A DNA stretch of 64,000 bases. Source: Hymenobacter nitidus (GTDB taxonomy: Bacteria; Bacteroidota; Bacteroidia; Cytophagales; Hymenobacteraceae). Below the pieces are notes generated by a model. The model searched no databases. It was not told where the DNA came from and saw nothing but the letters and a program-made list of their open reading frames with translations. The position numbers were made by a program, and so were the translations under genes. This document shows, in pieces, positions 25,675 to 35,426 of this stretch (positions are counted from its first letter, which is position 1; each line of letters opens with the position of its first letter). The stretch lies in the NCBI RefSeq assembly GCF_020447315.1, contig NZ_JAJADQ010000004.1:1-64000 (forward strand). Direction: 5' to 3'.

Positions 25675-27909
25675 ATGGAAACCCCTGCCTCCACCACCGC
25701 CAGCATTGGCCAGCCCCTGAGCCGCGTCGATGGCCGCCTGAAAGTAACCGGCCAGGCCCGCTATGCCGCCGAGCATGCCGTGCCCGGCGTGGTGCACGGC
25801 GTGCTGCTGACCAGCACCGTGGCGCGGGGCCGCATCCGGAGCCTCGATACGACGGCGGCCGAGAAGGCGCCCGGCGTGCTGGCCGTTCTCACCTACCGCA
25901 ACTCGCCCGGCGTGCCGGCTTACCAGGATGCCAAGGCCAACAACAACCCGCGGCTGGCCGGCCAGGAAATCCGGGTGTTTCACGACGAGCAGATTCACTT
26001 CGCCAACCAGCCCGTGGCCCTGGCCATTGCCGATACGCTGGAGCGCGCCCAGCACGCGGCCACCCTGGTGCGGGTGCAGTATGACGCCACCCCACCCGAA
26101 ACCGACCTAGCGGCCCACCGCGGCCGGGGCCGCAAGCCCCAGAAAGCCGACGACCACCTCCGCGGCCAGCCCAACGCCTACCGGCAGGCCCCGGTCCGCA
26201 TCGAGCAGGAATACCGCACCGCCGTGCAGATGCACCACCCCATGGAACCCCACGCCGCCATTGCCCAGTGGGAGGCGGGCAAGCTGACGGTCTACAATAA
26301 AACCCAGGCCCCGAAAGTGGCCCAGCAGGATCTGATGCGTATGTTCAACTTGCCCGAGGCCAGCGTGCAGGTGTACTCCCCGTTCGTGGGCGGCGCGTTC
26401 GGGGGCTCCTCACGCATCTGGCCCCAGGAAGTAGCCGCTATTCTGGGTGCCAAGCTGGTGAGCCGGCCGGTGAAAGTGGCTTTGCGCCGCGACCAAATGT
26501 TCAACCTGGTGGGCTACCGGCCCTATTCAATTCAGAAAGTGGGAATCGGCGCTACCGCCGACGGGCAGCTGGTGGGCATCACGCACGAGGCCCTGGGGCA
26601 GACTTCCCGCCACGAGGAGTTTGCCGAGCGCATCATTGACCCCACCAAGTCGGCCTACCGCTGCCCCAACCTCAACACCCAGTACCAGCTGGTGGCCCTC
26701 GACCTGAGCACCCCGGCCTGGACGCGCGGCCCCGGCGAGGCCAGCGGCTCGTTTGCCCTCGAATCGGCGGTGGATGAGTTGGCCTACGCCCTGAACATGG
26801 ACCCGCTGGCCCTGCGCCTGAAGAACTTCGCCGACGTTGACCCGGCCACCGGCAAGCCCTGGAGCAGCAACCAGCTGCGCGCCTGCTACGAGCGGGGCGC
26901 CGCCCAGTTTGGCTGGAACCAGCGCCCCCGCCAGCCCCGCGCCACCCGCGACGGGCAGTGGCTGGTCGGGCAGGGTATGAGCATGGGAATTTACAAGTCG
27001 GAGCGGCAGAAGGCGGCGGCCCGCGCCCAGCTGTTTGCCGATGGCCGCCTGCTGGTGCAGGCCGCTACCGCCGACGCGGGCCCCGGCACGGCTACCATCA
27101 TGAGCCAGATTGCGGCCCAGGCCAGCGGGGTGCCCGTGGGCAATATCCGCTTCGAGCTGGGCGACTCCCGGCTGCCGCCCGCGCCGGGGCAGTTTGGCTC
27201 CCACACGGCGGTGTCGGTGGGTACGGCGGTGCATGCCGTGGGCGCGGCCGTGCAGCAGCAGCTCCTGACGCTGGCCCGCAGCACTCCCGACTGGCAGAAG
27301 CGGCGCCTGAAACCAACCGACGTTGTGGCCGAAAACGGGGTGGTGCGCTTGGTGCGCGACGCGAAAGTGCAGCTGTCTTACGCCGATATCCTGCGCCAGC
27401 ACAACCTGATGGGTCTGGATCTGACGCGGGAAGTGGAGCCGGATGAGGAACAGAAAAAGTACGTCGGCAAGTCGTTCTGCGCCAACTTTGTGGAGGTGCG
27501 CGTGCACGAGCCCACCGGCGTGGTGCGCGTCAGCCGGGTGGTATCGGCGCTGGATGTGGGGCGGGTGCTCAATGCCAAGACGGCCCGCAGCCAGGTCTAC
27601 GGCTCGGTGGTGTGGGGTATTGGTATGGCCCTGATGGAGGAAGCCCGCATGGACCACCGCTACGGCTGGTACGTGAATCCGCAGCTGGCTGAATACCACC
27701 TGCCCGTGAGTGCCGACGTGCCCGATATCGACGTGCTGTTCATCGACGAGCCCGACCTGCGCCTGGACCCGATGGGCGCCAAAGGCATGGGCGAAATCGG
27801 CCTGATTGGCTTCACCGCCGCCGTGGCCAACGCCGTATTTCATGCCACCGGCCGCCGCATCCGGGAGCTGCCCATCACCCCCGACAAGCTGCTGGGCCCG
27901 GCCGTGTAG
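25675..27909 (+). CDS. Xanthine dehydrogenase/aldehyde oxidoreductase family molybdopterin-binding subunit (orphan)
   Basis: A 744-residue catalytic large subunit of the PaoC/YagR branch. Visible are the aldehyde oxidase a/b hammerhead start (VDGRLKVTGQARYAAEH), QMHHPMEPHAAIAQW, FVGGAFGGSSRIWPQE, TRGPGEASGSFALESAVDELA and the catalytic Glu in GAKGMGEIGLIGF. It would bind molybdopterin cytosine dinucleotide and oxidise aldehydes or purine-type substrates. The [2Fe-2S] and FAD subunits that normally precede it are missing here; the gene directly upstream is on the other strand. There is no Tat signal at this N-terminus. Confidence 0.93.
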   Translation: METPASTTASIGQPLSRVDGRLKVTGQARYAAEHAVPGVVHGVLLTSTVARGRIRSLDTTAAEKAPGVLAVLTYRNSPGVPAYQDAKANNNPRLAGQEIRVFHDEQIHFANQPVALAIADTLERAQHAATLVRVQYDATPPETDLAAHRGRGRKPQKADDHLRGQPNAYRQAPVRIEQEYRTAVQMHHPMEPHAAIAQWEAGKLTVYNKTQAPKVAQQDLMRMFNLPEASVQVYSPFVGGAFGGSSRIWPQEVAAILGAKLVSRPVKVALRRDQMFNLVGYRPYSIQKVGIGATADGQLVGITHEALGQTSRHEEFAERIIDPTKSAYRCPNLNTQYQLVALDLSTPAWTRGPGEASGSFALESAVDELAYALNMDPLALRLKNFADVDPATGKPWSSNQLRACYERGAAQFGWNQRPRQPRATRDGQWLVGQGMSMGIYKSERQKAAARAQLFADGRLLVQAATADAGPGTATIMSQIAAQASGVPVGNIRFELGDSRLPPAPGQFGSHTAVSVGTAVHAVGAAVQQQLLTLARSTPDWQKRRLKPTDVVAENGVVRLVRDAKVQLSYADILRQHNLMGLDLTREVEPDEEQKKYVGKSFCANFVEVRVHEPTGVVRVSRVVSALDVGRVLNAKTARSQVYGSVVWGIGMALMEEARMDHRYGWYVNPQLAEYHLPVSADVPDIDVLFIDEPDLRLDPMGAKGMGEIGLIGFTAAVANAVFHATGRRIRELPITPDKLLGPAV

Positions 27910-28043
27910 CGGGGTAGGGCAGCAGGCCCGGGGCGGTCCGCTAAGGCACTGGATGTAGCCAAACTTGCGTATTTTACCCATTCACAGGTCGCAGATAAAC
28001 TTTTTTTCAGCCTGGCATCTTAACCTTATTCACCTGTATCGTT

Positions 28044-30275
28044 GTGTTGCCATTGCATTTATCCTCCGAGCTGTCCGCCGTATTTCCTCCAGAAGCACTC
28101 CTGCTCAGTCTGCTGGAAAACTCGCTGAACGGCATCATCCTGGCGTACCCGGTGGTAGCGGAGCCCGGCTCCGACGACATCGTTGACCTAAGCCGGCTCC
28201 AGCTCAATCCGGCCGCGCAGCGCATGCTGGATTTGCCGGCGCAGCCCTCCGAGTCGTTTCTGCACTACCTGCCCGGCAGCCTGCCCTCCGGCGTTTTCGA
28301 TTTCTACCGGCGCACGTTTCAGTCGGGTGAGGCCGGCCACCACGAGTTTCTCTACCAGGCCGACGGGCTGGACAACTACTTCGAGGTAACGGCTCAGCGC
28401 GTGGGCGACGGGCTGCTGATTATTTTCACCGACACGGTCAACCAGCGCCGCACCAACGCCGAGCTAGCCCTGCGCGAAAGCCAGGCCCGGGAGAAGGCAG
28501 CCCGCGCCGAGGCCGAGCTGCAGCGCCAGCAGCTGCACAGCATTCTGATGCAGGCCCCGGCCATGATTGCCCTTTTTGAGGGCCCCGACCACATTTTTCG
28601 ATTAGTGAATCCTCAGTATCAGCAGCTGGTGGGCAGCCGCGAAATTCTGGACAAGCCTATTCGGCAGGCCATGCCCGAGCTGGTGGGGCAGCCCATTTTT
28701 GAGCTGCTCGACTGGGTCTACCGCTCGGGCCACACCTACTACGCCACCGAAATGCTGGTGCAGCTCGACCACGCCAACTCGGGCACGCTGGGCAACCGCT
28801 ACTACAACTTCGTGTATCAGGCTCTGCGCAACCTGAGCGGCGCCATCGATGGGATTCTGGTGTTTGCCTACGAGGTGACCGACCAGGTAGTGGCCCGCCA
28901 GCAGACGGAGCAGAGCCGGCAACAGGTAACGGATGCCAACCAGGAGCTGGCCACGGCTAACGAGGAGCTGGCCGCCGCCAACGAGGAAATGCAGGCCGCC
29001 AACGAAGAAATCAGGGCCAACAACGAGGAGCTGTTCCGGGCCCAGGACTCTTTGCAGCAGCTGAATCAGGAGCTGGAAAACCGGGTCGCCATGCGCACCG
29101 AGCAGGTGCAGCAGGCCCAAACCGAAGCCGAGCGGCAAAAAGCCCGGCTGGAGCAGTTTTTTATGCAGGCTCCGGCGGCCATCTGCATTCTGGACGGCCC
29201 CGCGCTGGTGTTCGAGCTGGTAAACCCGGGCTACCAGCAGCTGTTTCCGGGCCGGCGGCTGCAGAACAAATCCATCTGGGAAGCCCTGCCCGAGCTGGTG
29301 GGCAGCCCGGTACAAGAGCTGCTGGAGCGGGTGTATGCCACCGGCGAAACGGTGCAGGGCAAGGAAGTGCCGGCCCCGGCCGCCCGCCACGAAGGCATGC
29401 CCCCGGAAGACATGTACTTCAACTTCACCTACCAGGCGCGCTTCGATGAGCAGGGCAACATCGACGGGGTGCTGGTATTTGCCTACGAGGTAACCGAGCA
29501 GGTGCTGGCCCGCCAGCGCGTGGCTCAGGCCAATACCGGCCTGACTTCCGCCAACGACGAGCTGCACACTACCAACGTGCAGCTCGCCCGCATCAACGTG
29601 GACCTCGACAACTTCATTTACACCGCCTCCCACGACCTGAAAGCGCCCATTGCCAACATTGAAGGGCTGCTGCGCGTGCTGCTGGAAGAGCTGAATATGC
29701 CCCCGGCCCACACGGCCGCGCAGGTGGGCCCCATCATCAGCATGATGCAAGACTCGGTGGAGCGCTTCAAGAACACGATTGACCACCTGACCGAGGTAAC
29801 CAAGCTGCAGAAGGAAAACGAGCAGCCCGCGGCCATGGTCAGCGTCGAGGAGGTTCTGCGGGAAGTAACCCTGGATTTGCAGCCCGCCATTCAGGAGTCG
29901 GGTGCCGACCTCTCCATTGAGGTGGAGACCTGCCCCGCCGTACCCTTTTCCCGCAAAAACCTGCGCAGCGTAGTCTATAACCTGCTCAGCAATGCCCTCA
30001 AGTACCGCGACCCGGCCCGGCCCCTGCGCGTCCGCATCCACTGCCAGCCCGAGGGCTCGGCGGTGATGCTGCGCGTGCAGGACAACGGTCTGGGCCTTGA
30101 CCTGACCCCGGACCGACCGCTGTTTGGCATGTTTCGCCGCTTCCACGACCATGTGGAGGGCTCCGGCATCGGACTCTATATGGTTAAGAAGATACTGGAC
30201 AACGCCGGCGGCACCATCAGCGTGGAAAGCAAAGCCGGGGTGGGCTCCACCTTTACGGTTTATTTTAAACAGTAA
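28044..30275 (+). CDS. Multi-PAS sensor histidine kinase (soluble)
   Basis: A 743-residue cytoplasmic kinase, no TM segment. It starts at GTG (or the next TTG). It holds three PAS-like regions (~10-140, ~160-300, ~370-500), and before the third a Glu/Asn-rich coiled coil with repeated ANEEL/ANEEM units (~305-350). The HisKA phosphoacceptor is His530 (YTASHDLKAP), and the ATPase domain has NLLSNALKYR, VQDNGLGL and GSGIGLYMVKKI boxes. The two later PAS domains are near copies of each other (both contain FELxNPxYQQL-like and YNF or FNFTYQ-like stretches), suggesting internal duplication. A response regulator gene follows 82 bases downstream. Confidence 0.95.
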   Translation: MLPLHLSSELSAVFPPEALLLSLLENSLNGIILAYPVVAEPGSDDIVDLSRLQLNPAAQRMLDLPAQPSESFLHYLPGSLPSGVFDFYRRTFQSGEAGHHEFLYQADGLDNYFEVTAQRVGDGLLIIFTDTVNQRRTNAELALRESQAREKAARAEAELQRQQLHSILMQAPAMIALFEGPDHIFRLVNPQYQQLVGSREILDKPIRQAMPELVGQPIFELLDWVYRSGHTYYATEMLVQLDHANSGTLGNRYYNFVYQALRNLSGAIDGILVFAYEVTDQVVARQQTEQSRQQVTDANQELATANEELAAANEEMQAANEEIRANNEELFRAQDSLQQLNQELENRVAMRTEQVQQAQTEAERQKARLEQFFMQAPAAICILDGPALVFELVNPGYQQLFPGRRLQNKSIWEALPELVGSPVQELLERVYATGETVQGKEVPAPAARHEGMPPEDMYFNFTYQARFDEQGNIDGVLVFAYEVTEQVLARQRVAQANTGLTSANDELHTTNVQLARINVDLDNFIYTASHDLKAPIANIEGLLRVLLEELNMPPAHTAAQVGPIISMMQDSVERFKNTIDHLTEVTKLQKENEQPAAMVSVEEVLREVTLDLQPAIQESGADLSIEVETCPAVPFSRKNLRSVVYNLLSNALKYRDPARPLRVRIHCQPEGSAVMLRVQDNGLGLDLTPDRPLFGMFRRFHDHVEGSGIGLYMVKKILDNAGGTISVESKAGVGSTFTVYFKQ

Positions 30276-30356
30276 GTTGGGAGTTACGTATGCTAGGAGA
30301 TTAGTTGGGGCAGAACACTGCTATTGAAGCCCCTCTTTCGCTTACCATCCCTGCGC

Positions 30357-30779
30357 ATGCCAGCTCTTGCCTCTATTCTGTTAGTCGACGACGATCCTAT
30401 CACGAACTTTCTGAACCAGCGCCTGCTCGACGAGCTGGCCCTGACCGATAAGCTGCTCGTGGCCCTGAACGGGAAGGAAGCCCTTGCCCTGATTGAGCAA
30501 AACTGCCCCTCGCCCGAGGGCTGCCCAGCCCTGATTCTGCTGGACGTGAACATGCCCGTAATGAACGGCTTCGACTTTCTGGCTGCCTACGACGAGCTGC
30601 CCGTGGTGCGGAAACAGCCCCAGCGCAGCGTTATCATCGTGCTGACGACCTCCCTTCACCCGCGCGACGTGCAGCGGGTGGAAAGCCTGAATATTGCCGG
30701 GTTTCTGAATAAGCCGCTGACGAAAGAAAAGGTCAACGGCATCCTGATGGATCATTTCGGCCAGCAACTTCCCGAGTAA
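30357..30779 (+). CDS. Single-domain response regulator
   Basis: A 140-residue CheY-like receiver. Acidic pocket ILLVDDD (residues 8-13), phospho-acceptor Asp63 in LLDVNMPVMNGF, switch Thr in VLTTSL, and Lys119 in LNKPLTKEK. There is no output domain, so it acts by protein contact. It starts at ATG (MPALASILL); an upstream TTG is a less likely start. The position behind the PAS kinase makes it the likely partner. The Cys-rich loop (NCPSPEGCP) before Asp63 is typical of Bacteroidetes regulators of this kind. Confidence 0.93.
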   Translation: MPALASILLVDDDPITNFLNQRLLDELALTDKLLVALNGKEALALIEQNCPSPEGCPALILLDVNMPVMNGFDFLAAYDELPVVRKQPQRSVIIVLTTSLHPRDVQRVESLNIAGFLNKPLTKEKVNGILMDHFGQQLPE

Positions 30780-30925
30780 GCAGGGCCCGGCGCTTGCCAG
30801 CTAGGCCCGGGGCCGGTGAGTTACGATTGAAGGGGCAGGCAAGGCTGGCTAAACCGGGCGGCTGCAACGCGGCGGCCTGCATCCGTTACTTTAGCTTCGA
30901 AACCAGCCTTGTTTAGCCGTTGCTT

Positions 30926-32479
30926 ATGCGTCCTCTACCGTTCCTCTTCCTTGCCGGCAGCCTGCTGACTTCGGCCGCCCACGCCCAGCGCGCCGAAAAA
31001 ACCGACCAGCTCGTTCTTACCAAAATTCGGGATGAGGGCATGGACCGCTCCCGCGTGATGGAAACCGCCTTTTACCTGACCGACGTGAGCGGCCCGCGCC
31101 TGGCCAACTCCCCGGGCCTGCAGCGCGCCAACGAGTGGACTAAAAACCAGCTGGCCAGCTGGGGCCTGGTAAATGCCAATGTGGAGCCCTGGGGCACGTT
31201 TGGGCGGGGCTGGGACATCGAGAAGTCGTACGTGGCCATGACGGCGCCCTACTACCACGCCATGATTGGGGCGCCCAAAGCCTGGACGCCCTCGACCAAC
31301 GGAGCCGTGAAAAAAGCGGTAGTGGTGGTAAAAGCCGCCACCGAAGCCGACCTAGATAAGTACAAAGGCCAGCTGCGCGATAAAATCGTGCTGACGGAAG
31401 TAGGCACGCCGCCCAAGCCCGGCTTCGAGCCCGATGCCCGCCGCTACACGGCCGAGGAGCTGAAAAAGATGACCGAGGTGCCGGCTGCAGCGGCTGCTAC
31501 GGCCCCCGACGCTGACCGCCTGGCGGCCCGCCGCGCCCAGCTGGCTTTGCGCGCCAAGATGGCCGATTTTTACCTGAGCGAGGGCGCCGCCGCCGTGCTC
31601 AGCACCCGGGGCGGCTCCGATGGGACGTTCTTTACCAGCAACGGCGCGCCTTATGCCCCCGACGCCAAGCCTGTGCTGCCCGAAATGGAAATGGCGCCCG
31701 AAGACCAGCTACGGCTGATTCGGCTGGCCGAGGCCAGCATTCCGGTGGAAATTGAGCTGGAAACCCGCACCCGCTTCCAGACCCAGGATCTGAAAGGCTA
31801 CAACGTGGTAGCCGAAATTCCGGGCACCGACCGCAAGCTCAAGAACGAAGTGGTGATGCTCGGCGCCCACCTCGACTCCTGGCACGCCGCCACCGGCGCC
31901 ACCGACAATGCCGCGGGCTGCGCCGTGATGATGGAGGCCGTGCGTATTCTGAAAGCCGCCGGGGTGCAGCCGCGCCGCACTATCCGCATTGCGCTGTGGG
32001 GCGAGGAGGAGCAGGGCCTGCACGGCTCGAAAAACTACGTGAAAAACCATTTCGCCGACCCCGCCACCATGCAGCTGCGGCCCGAGCACGCCCGGCTGGC
32101 GGCTTACTTCAACCTCGACAATGGCGCGGGTAAAATCCGGGGCATCTATGCCCAGGGTAACGCGGCGGCAGCCCCAATTTTCAGCGAGTGGCTCAAGCCC
32201 CTGGCCGATCTGGGCGCTACTACCGTGACGCTGCGCAACACCGGTGGCACCGACCATCTTTCGTTTGATGCGGTGGGGCTGCCCGGCTTCCAGTTCATTC
32301 AGGACCCGCTCGACTACGGTACCCGCACCCACCACACCAACATGGACACCTACGAGCGGCTGCCCGCCGACGACCTCAAGCAGGCCTCGGTGGTTGTCGC
32401 CACGTTTGTGTACCAGGCCGCCATGCGCGACGAGATGCTGCCCCGCAAGCCGCAGCCGACGGCCGGTAAGGCCCAGTAG
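30926..32479 (+). CDS. M28 family metallopeptidase (exported)
   Basis: A 517-residue protein with signal peptide MRPLPFLFLAGSLLTSAAHAQ; it starts at ATG and not at a TTG six bases upstream. The insert region (~150-290) resembles a PA domain. Metal ligands are visible: His315 in GAHLDSWHAATGATDNA, Asp in TDNAAG, catalytic Glu pair in WGEEEQGLHGS, NLDNGAG and TDHLSFD/HHTNMDTY. It is likely a zinc carboxypeptidase/aminopeptidase in the periplasm. A terminator follows at 32503. Confidence 0.93.
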   Translation: MRPLPFLFLAGSLLTSAAHAQRAEKTDQLVLTKIRDEGMDRSRVMETAFYLTDVSGPRLANSPGLQRANEWTKNQLASWGLVNANVEPWGTFGRGWDIEKSYVAMTAPYYHAMIGAPKAWTPSTNGAVKKAVVVVKAATEADLDKYKGQLRDKIVLTEVGTPPKPGFEPDARRYTAEELKKMTEVPAAAAATAPDADRLAARRAQLALRAKMADFYLSEGAAAVLSTRGGSDGTFFTSNGAPYAPDAKPVLPEMEMAPEDQLRLIRLAEASIPVEIELETRTRFQTQDLKGYNVVAEIPGTDRKLKNEVVMLGAHLDSWHAATGATDNAAGCAVMMEAVRILKAAGVQPRRTIRIALWGEEEQGLHGSKNYVKNHFADPATMQLRPEHARLAAYFNLDNGAGKIRGIYAQGNAAAAPIFSEWLKPLADLGATTVTLRNTGGTDHLSFDAVGLPGFQFIQDPLDYGTRTHHTNMDTYERLPADDLKQASVVVATFVYQAAMRDEMLPRKPQPTAGKAQ

Positions 32480-32502
32480 CTTCTGCCGGTACCCGTCTAC
32501 TG

Positions 32503-32541
32503 AAAAGGCCCCGCCGACCAGCCGCGTCGGTGGGGCCTTTT
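32503..32541 (+). terminator. Terminator after the M28 peptidase gene
   Basis: AAAAGGCCCC and GGGGCCTTTT with an inner CCGAC/GTCGG pairing form a long stem followed by T. Located 24 bases after the stop. Confidence 0.8.
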
Positions 32542-32619
32542 CATGCGCGTATAGGAGGGAGGTGGCGCGTTGTCCTCCCGGTCGCGTAGCTTAGAGCTTC
32601 CCGCCCCACTTGTTCCCAT

Positions 32620-35364
32620 ATGAATTCTCCCCGCTTCTGCGCCTGCATAGTTCTGCCTCTGCTCACGCTAGCATCCTGCCAGATGACCAAGAATACTTCC
32701 CCAGTTCCGGCCGCCACACCCGCCACGGCTGCTGTAGCGCCGGTGTGGCAGTCGGCGGCCTACACGCTCTACCGCGACAGTCTGGTGCAGGGCCGCCACG
32801 TGGCGCGGGCCATTTCGCGCACCGCCCTGACCTCGAGCTACCAAAGCCCGGCCAACGCGTTTCAGAGCCCACGGGTAAGCTTCAAGTTCAGCCTCAATGG
32901 CCAGGACAATGAAATGCAGCCCGGCCAGGACCACACGGTGGTGGCCATACCCCGGGACGGGCAGCCGCTGGAAACGCCGCTGCTTATGTTTGGTCAGCAG
33001 TACGTGGACCAAACGCCGGTGCCCGCCAACACCTATCTGGCGCCCGATACGCCGCTCAAAATCCGGCTGGACATGCGGCCCGTGCTGGCCGCGTTTGAGA
33101 AGCAGGGCTTTTACCAGCTCTACAACGGGCAGAAACTGTACAAAGCTGACCTGAAGCACGTGTATGTGGCTGGCAACACCGTGCCCCTGAGCTGGGATTT
33201 CGATAACCTGGGCAACAAGCCCCAACTGGAGCTGCAAGACCCCGACGGCAACGGCATCTACGAAACGACCATCGTGCTCAATGCCCACGCCAACGCCAAA
33301 ACCACGGCCGCGCAGTGGCAGCCGACGCTGGATACCTCCTCGTTTCCGCAGCTCACCTCCGACTACCCGCTGCTGGATGCGCTGTATAATCTGGCCCTGG
33401 AAGAAGCCAAGCGGGCTGTGGAACCCGACGGGACCTTCCGCACGGGCCAGGAGTGGGCCGGCGTCTGGACGCGCGACATCAGCTACTCTATTATTCTGGC
33501 CCAGGCCGCGCTGCAGCCCGAGGTAGCCAAAACCAACCTGCTGCGCAAAGTCACGCCCGCGGGCCGCATCATTCAGGACACCGGCACCGGCGGGGCCTAC
33601 CCATGCTCCACCGACCGGATAATCTGGGCAGTGGCCGCCTGGGAAATCTACAAAACCACCGGCGACGAAGCCTGGTTGCGCAAGGTGTATCCTATCATTA
33701 AAGCGTCCATCGACGATGACCGGCAAAACGCCTACAACCCCGTAACCGGCCTCGTGCGCGGCGAATCGTCGTTTCTGGACTGGCGCGAGCAGACCTACCC
33801 GAAGTGGATGCAGCCGAGCGACATCTACCAATCAGAAAGTCTGGGAACCAACGCTGTGCATTACCAAGGCCACCAGGTGCTGGCCTGGATGGCCGATAAG
33901 TTAGGACAAAACGACGTTGCCCGCTTGGCCCGTGAACAGGCTAAGCGCATCGAATCGGGCATGAATGCGCATTTGTGGCTGGAACAAAAGGGCTACTACG
34001 GCCAGTACCGCTACGGACGCACCTTCCAGCAGATTTCCTCAAAAGCGGAAGCATTAGGCGAAGCCCTGGCCGTCTTGTTTGGCATTACCGACGAGGCCCG
34101 GGCCAAAAGGGTGGTGGCCAGTACTCCCACAATGGACTACGGCATTCCCTGCATCTACCCCCAGATTCCGGACATTCCGCCCTACCACAACAACGCCGTG
34201 TGGCCCTTCGTGCAGAGCTACTGGGGGCTGGCCGCCGCCCAGGTCGGCAATGAAGCAGCTTTCATGGCCAGCCTGGCCGCCGTGGCCCGACCCGCCGCGC
34301 TGTTTCTTACCAACAAGGAAAACTTCGTGGCCAGCAACGGCGACTTTGCCGGCACGCAAGTGAATAGCAGCGTGATGCTCTGGAGTCTGTCTGGCAGCCT
34401 GGGGCTGGTATACAAGGGCCTGTTCGGCATGCAGTTCGAAGCCGACCAGCTCGTGTTCCGGCCTTTCGTGCCTCGGTCCCTGCAAGGCACGCGCAAGCTC
34501 ACCGGCTTTAAATACCGCCAAGCCGTGCTTAATATCGAGCTGGAAGGCTACGGCAAGCGCATCGACACCATCACGCTCGACGGCCAGCCGCTGCCTAATG
34601 CCGCCGTGCCCGGCACGCTGACCGGCGCCCATACTGTGCGCATCAAGCTGGTAAACAGCGCGCCCGAGCCCGACTATAAAGTCAGTCAGGTGGCCCACCA
34701 TGTGTCGCCGGCTACGCCGGCCGTGCGCTACGCCAATGGTAGCCTGACTTGGCAGCCGGTGGAAGGGGCCAAAGCGTACCAAGTGCTGCGCAATGGGCAG
34801 TTTGCGGCCCGCACGACCACCCCCGAGTTTGCCGTGCCGCTTACCGCAGGCTACGCCGAGTATCAGGTGCTGGCCGTGGATGCGCAGGGTTTCGAGTCGT
34901 TTGCCAGTGAGCCGCTGCCCGTCGGGGCCGATAAGCTGCGGCGCATTTACGACCTGGGAAATGCCAAGTCCAGGGCTGGGAAGCCGTACCAAGGCTACAC
35001 CGGCGCGGGCTTCGTTGAAATCAGCAAAACTCAGAACAAAGTGTTGGCAGTGCCCATCACCGTGTCCGAAGCCGGCCTCTACGCCCTAGACTTCCGCTAC
35101 GCCAACGGCAACGGCCCCATCAACACCAGCAACAAGTGCGGCATCCGGACGCTACGCCGCGGCCGGCAATTGTTGGGTACCGTGGTGCTGCCCCAGCGCG
35201 GCGTAGACGAGTGGTCGAACTGGGGCTTCACCAACCCGGTGCTGGTACGCCTGGAGAAGGGTAGCCACCCACTAACCCTGGCGCTGGAACCCGCCAATGA
35301 GAACATGCACGGCACCGTAAATCAAGCCATGCTTGACTATCTGCGGGTTACTAGAATTGAGTAG
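32620..35364 (+). CDS. Six-hairpin glycosidase lipoprotein
   Basis: A 914-residue protein with a lipoprotein signal (MNSPRFCACIVLPLLTLASC; lipobox LASC). An N-terminal beta domain (~30-240) precedes an (alpha/alpha)6 barrel (~250-650): EWAGVWTRDISYSI, AYPCSTDRIIWAVAAWE, FLDWREQTYPKWMQPSDIY, GTNAVHYQGHQVLAWM and NNAVWPFVQSYWGLA. The Asp/Glu-rich loops fit an inverting glycoside hydrolase of the GH63/GH78-like six-hairpin group. The C-terminal region contains a fibronectin-like part and a jelly-roll binding domain. It probably acts on oligosaccharides at the cell surface; the sugar is unknown. Confidence 0.85.
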   Translation: MNSPRFCACIVLPLLTLASCQMTKNTSPVPAATPATAAVAPVWQSAAYTLYRDSLVQGRHVARAISRTALTSSYQSPANAFQSPRVSFKFSLNGQDNEMQPGQDHTVVAIPRDGQPLETPLLMFGQQYVDQTPVPANTYLAPDTPLKIRLDMRPVLAAFEKQGFYQLYNGQKLYKADLKHVYVAGNTVPLSWDFDNLGNKPQLELQDPDGNGIYETTIVLNAHANAKTTAAQWQPTLDTSSFPQLTSDYPLLDALYNLALEEAKRAVEPDGTFRTGQEWAGVWTRDISYSIILAQAALQPEVAKTNLLRKVTPAGRIIQDTGTGGAYPCSTDRIIWAVAAWEIYKTTGDEAWLRKVYPIIKASIDDDRQNAYNPVTGLVRGESSFLDWREQTYPKWMQPSDIYQSESLGTNAVHYQGHQVLAWMADKLGQNDVARLAREQAKRIESGMNAHLWLEQKGYYGQYRYGRTFQQISSKAEALGEALAVLFGITDEARAKRVVASTPTMDYGIPCIYPQIPDIPPYHNNAVWPFVQSYWGLAAAQVGNEAAFMASLAAVARPAALFLTNKENFVASNGDFAGTQVNSSVMLWSLSGSLGLVYKGLFGMQFEADQLVFRPFVPRSLQGTRKLTGFKYRQAVLNIELEGYGKRIDTITLDGQPLPNAAVPGTLTGAHTVRIKLVNSAPEPDYKVSQVAHHVSPATPAVRYANGSLTWQPVEGAKAYQVLRNGQFAARTTTPEFAVPLTAGYAEYQVLAVDAQGFESFASEPLPVGADKLRRIYDLGNAKSRAGKPYQGYTGAGFVEISKTQNKVLAVPITVSEAGLYALDFRYANGNGPINTSNKCGIRTLRRGRQLLGTVVLPQRGVDEWSNWGFTNPVLVRLEKGSHPLTLALEPANENMHGTVNQAMLDYLRVTRIE

Positions 35365-35388
35365 CGGCAATGCTAAACAGCACTATTA

Positions 35389-35422
35389 AAAAAGGCCCGG
35401 CAGGTAGCTGTCGGGCCTTTTT
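35389..35422. terminator. Bidirectional terminator
   Basis: AAAAAGGCCCG-CAG pairs with CTG-CGGGCCTTTTT around GTAG, between the convergent glycosidase (+) and dienelactone hydrolase (-) genes. Confidence 0.85.
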
Positions 35423-35426
35423 CGTG

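Noticed and set aside
28044..30779. Kinase and response regulator as a hybrid phosphorelay.
   Set aside because: The kinase has no receiver domain and the regulator no phosphotransfer or output domain; it is a plain two-component pair.
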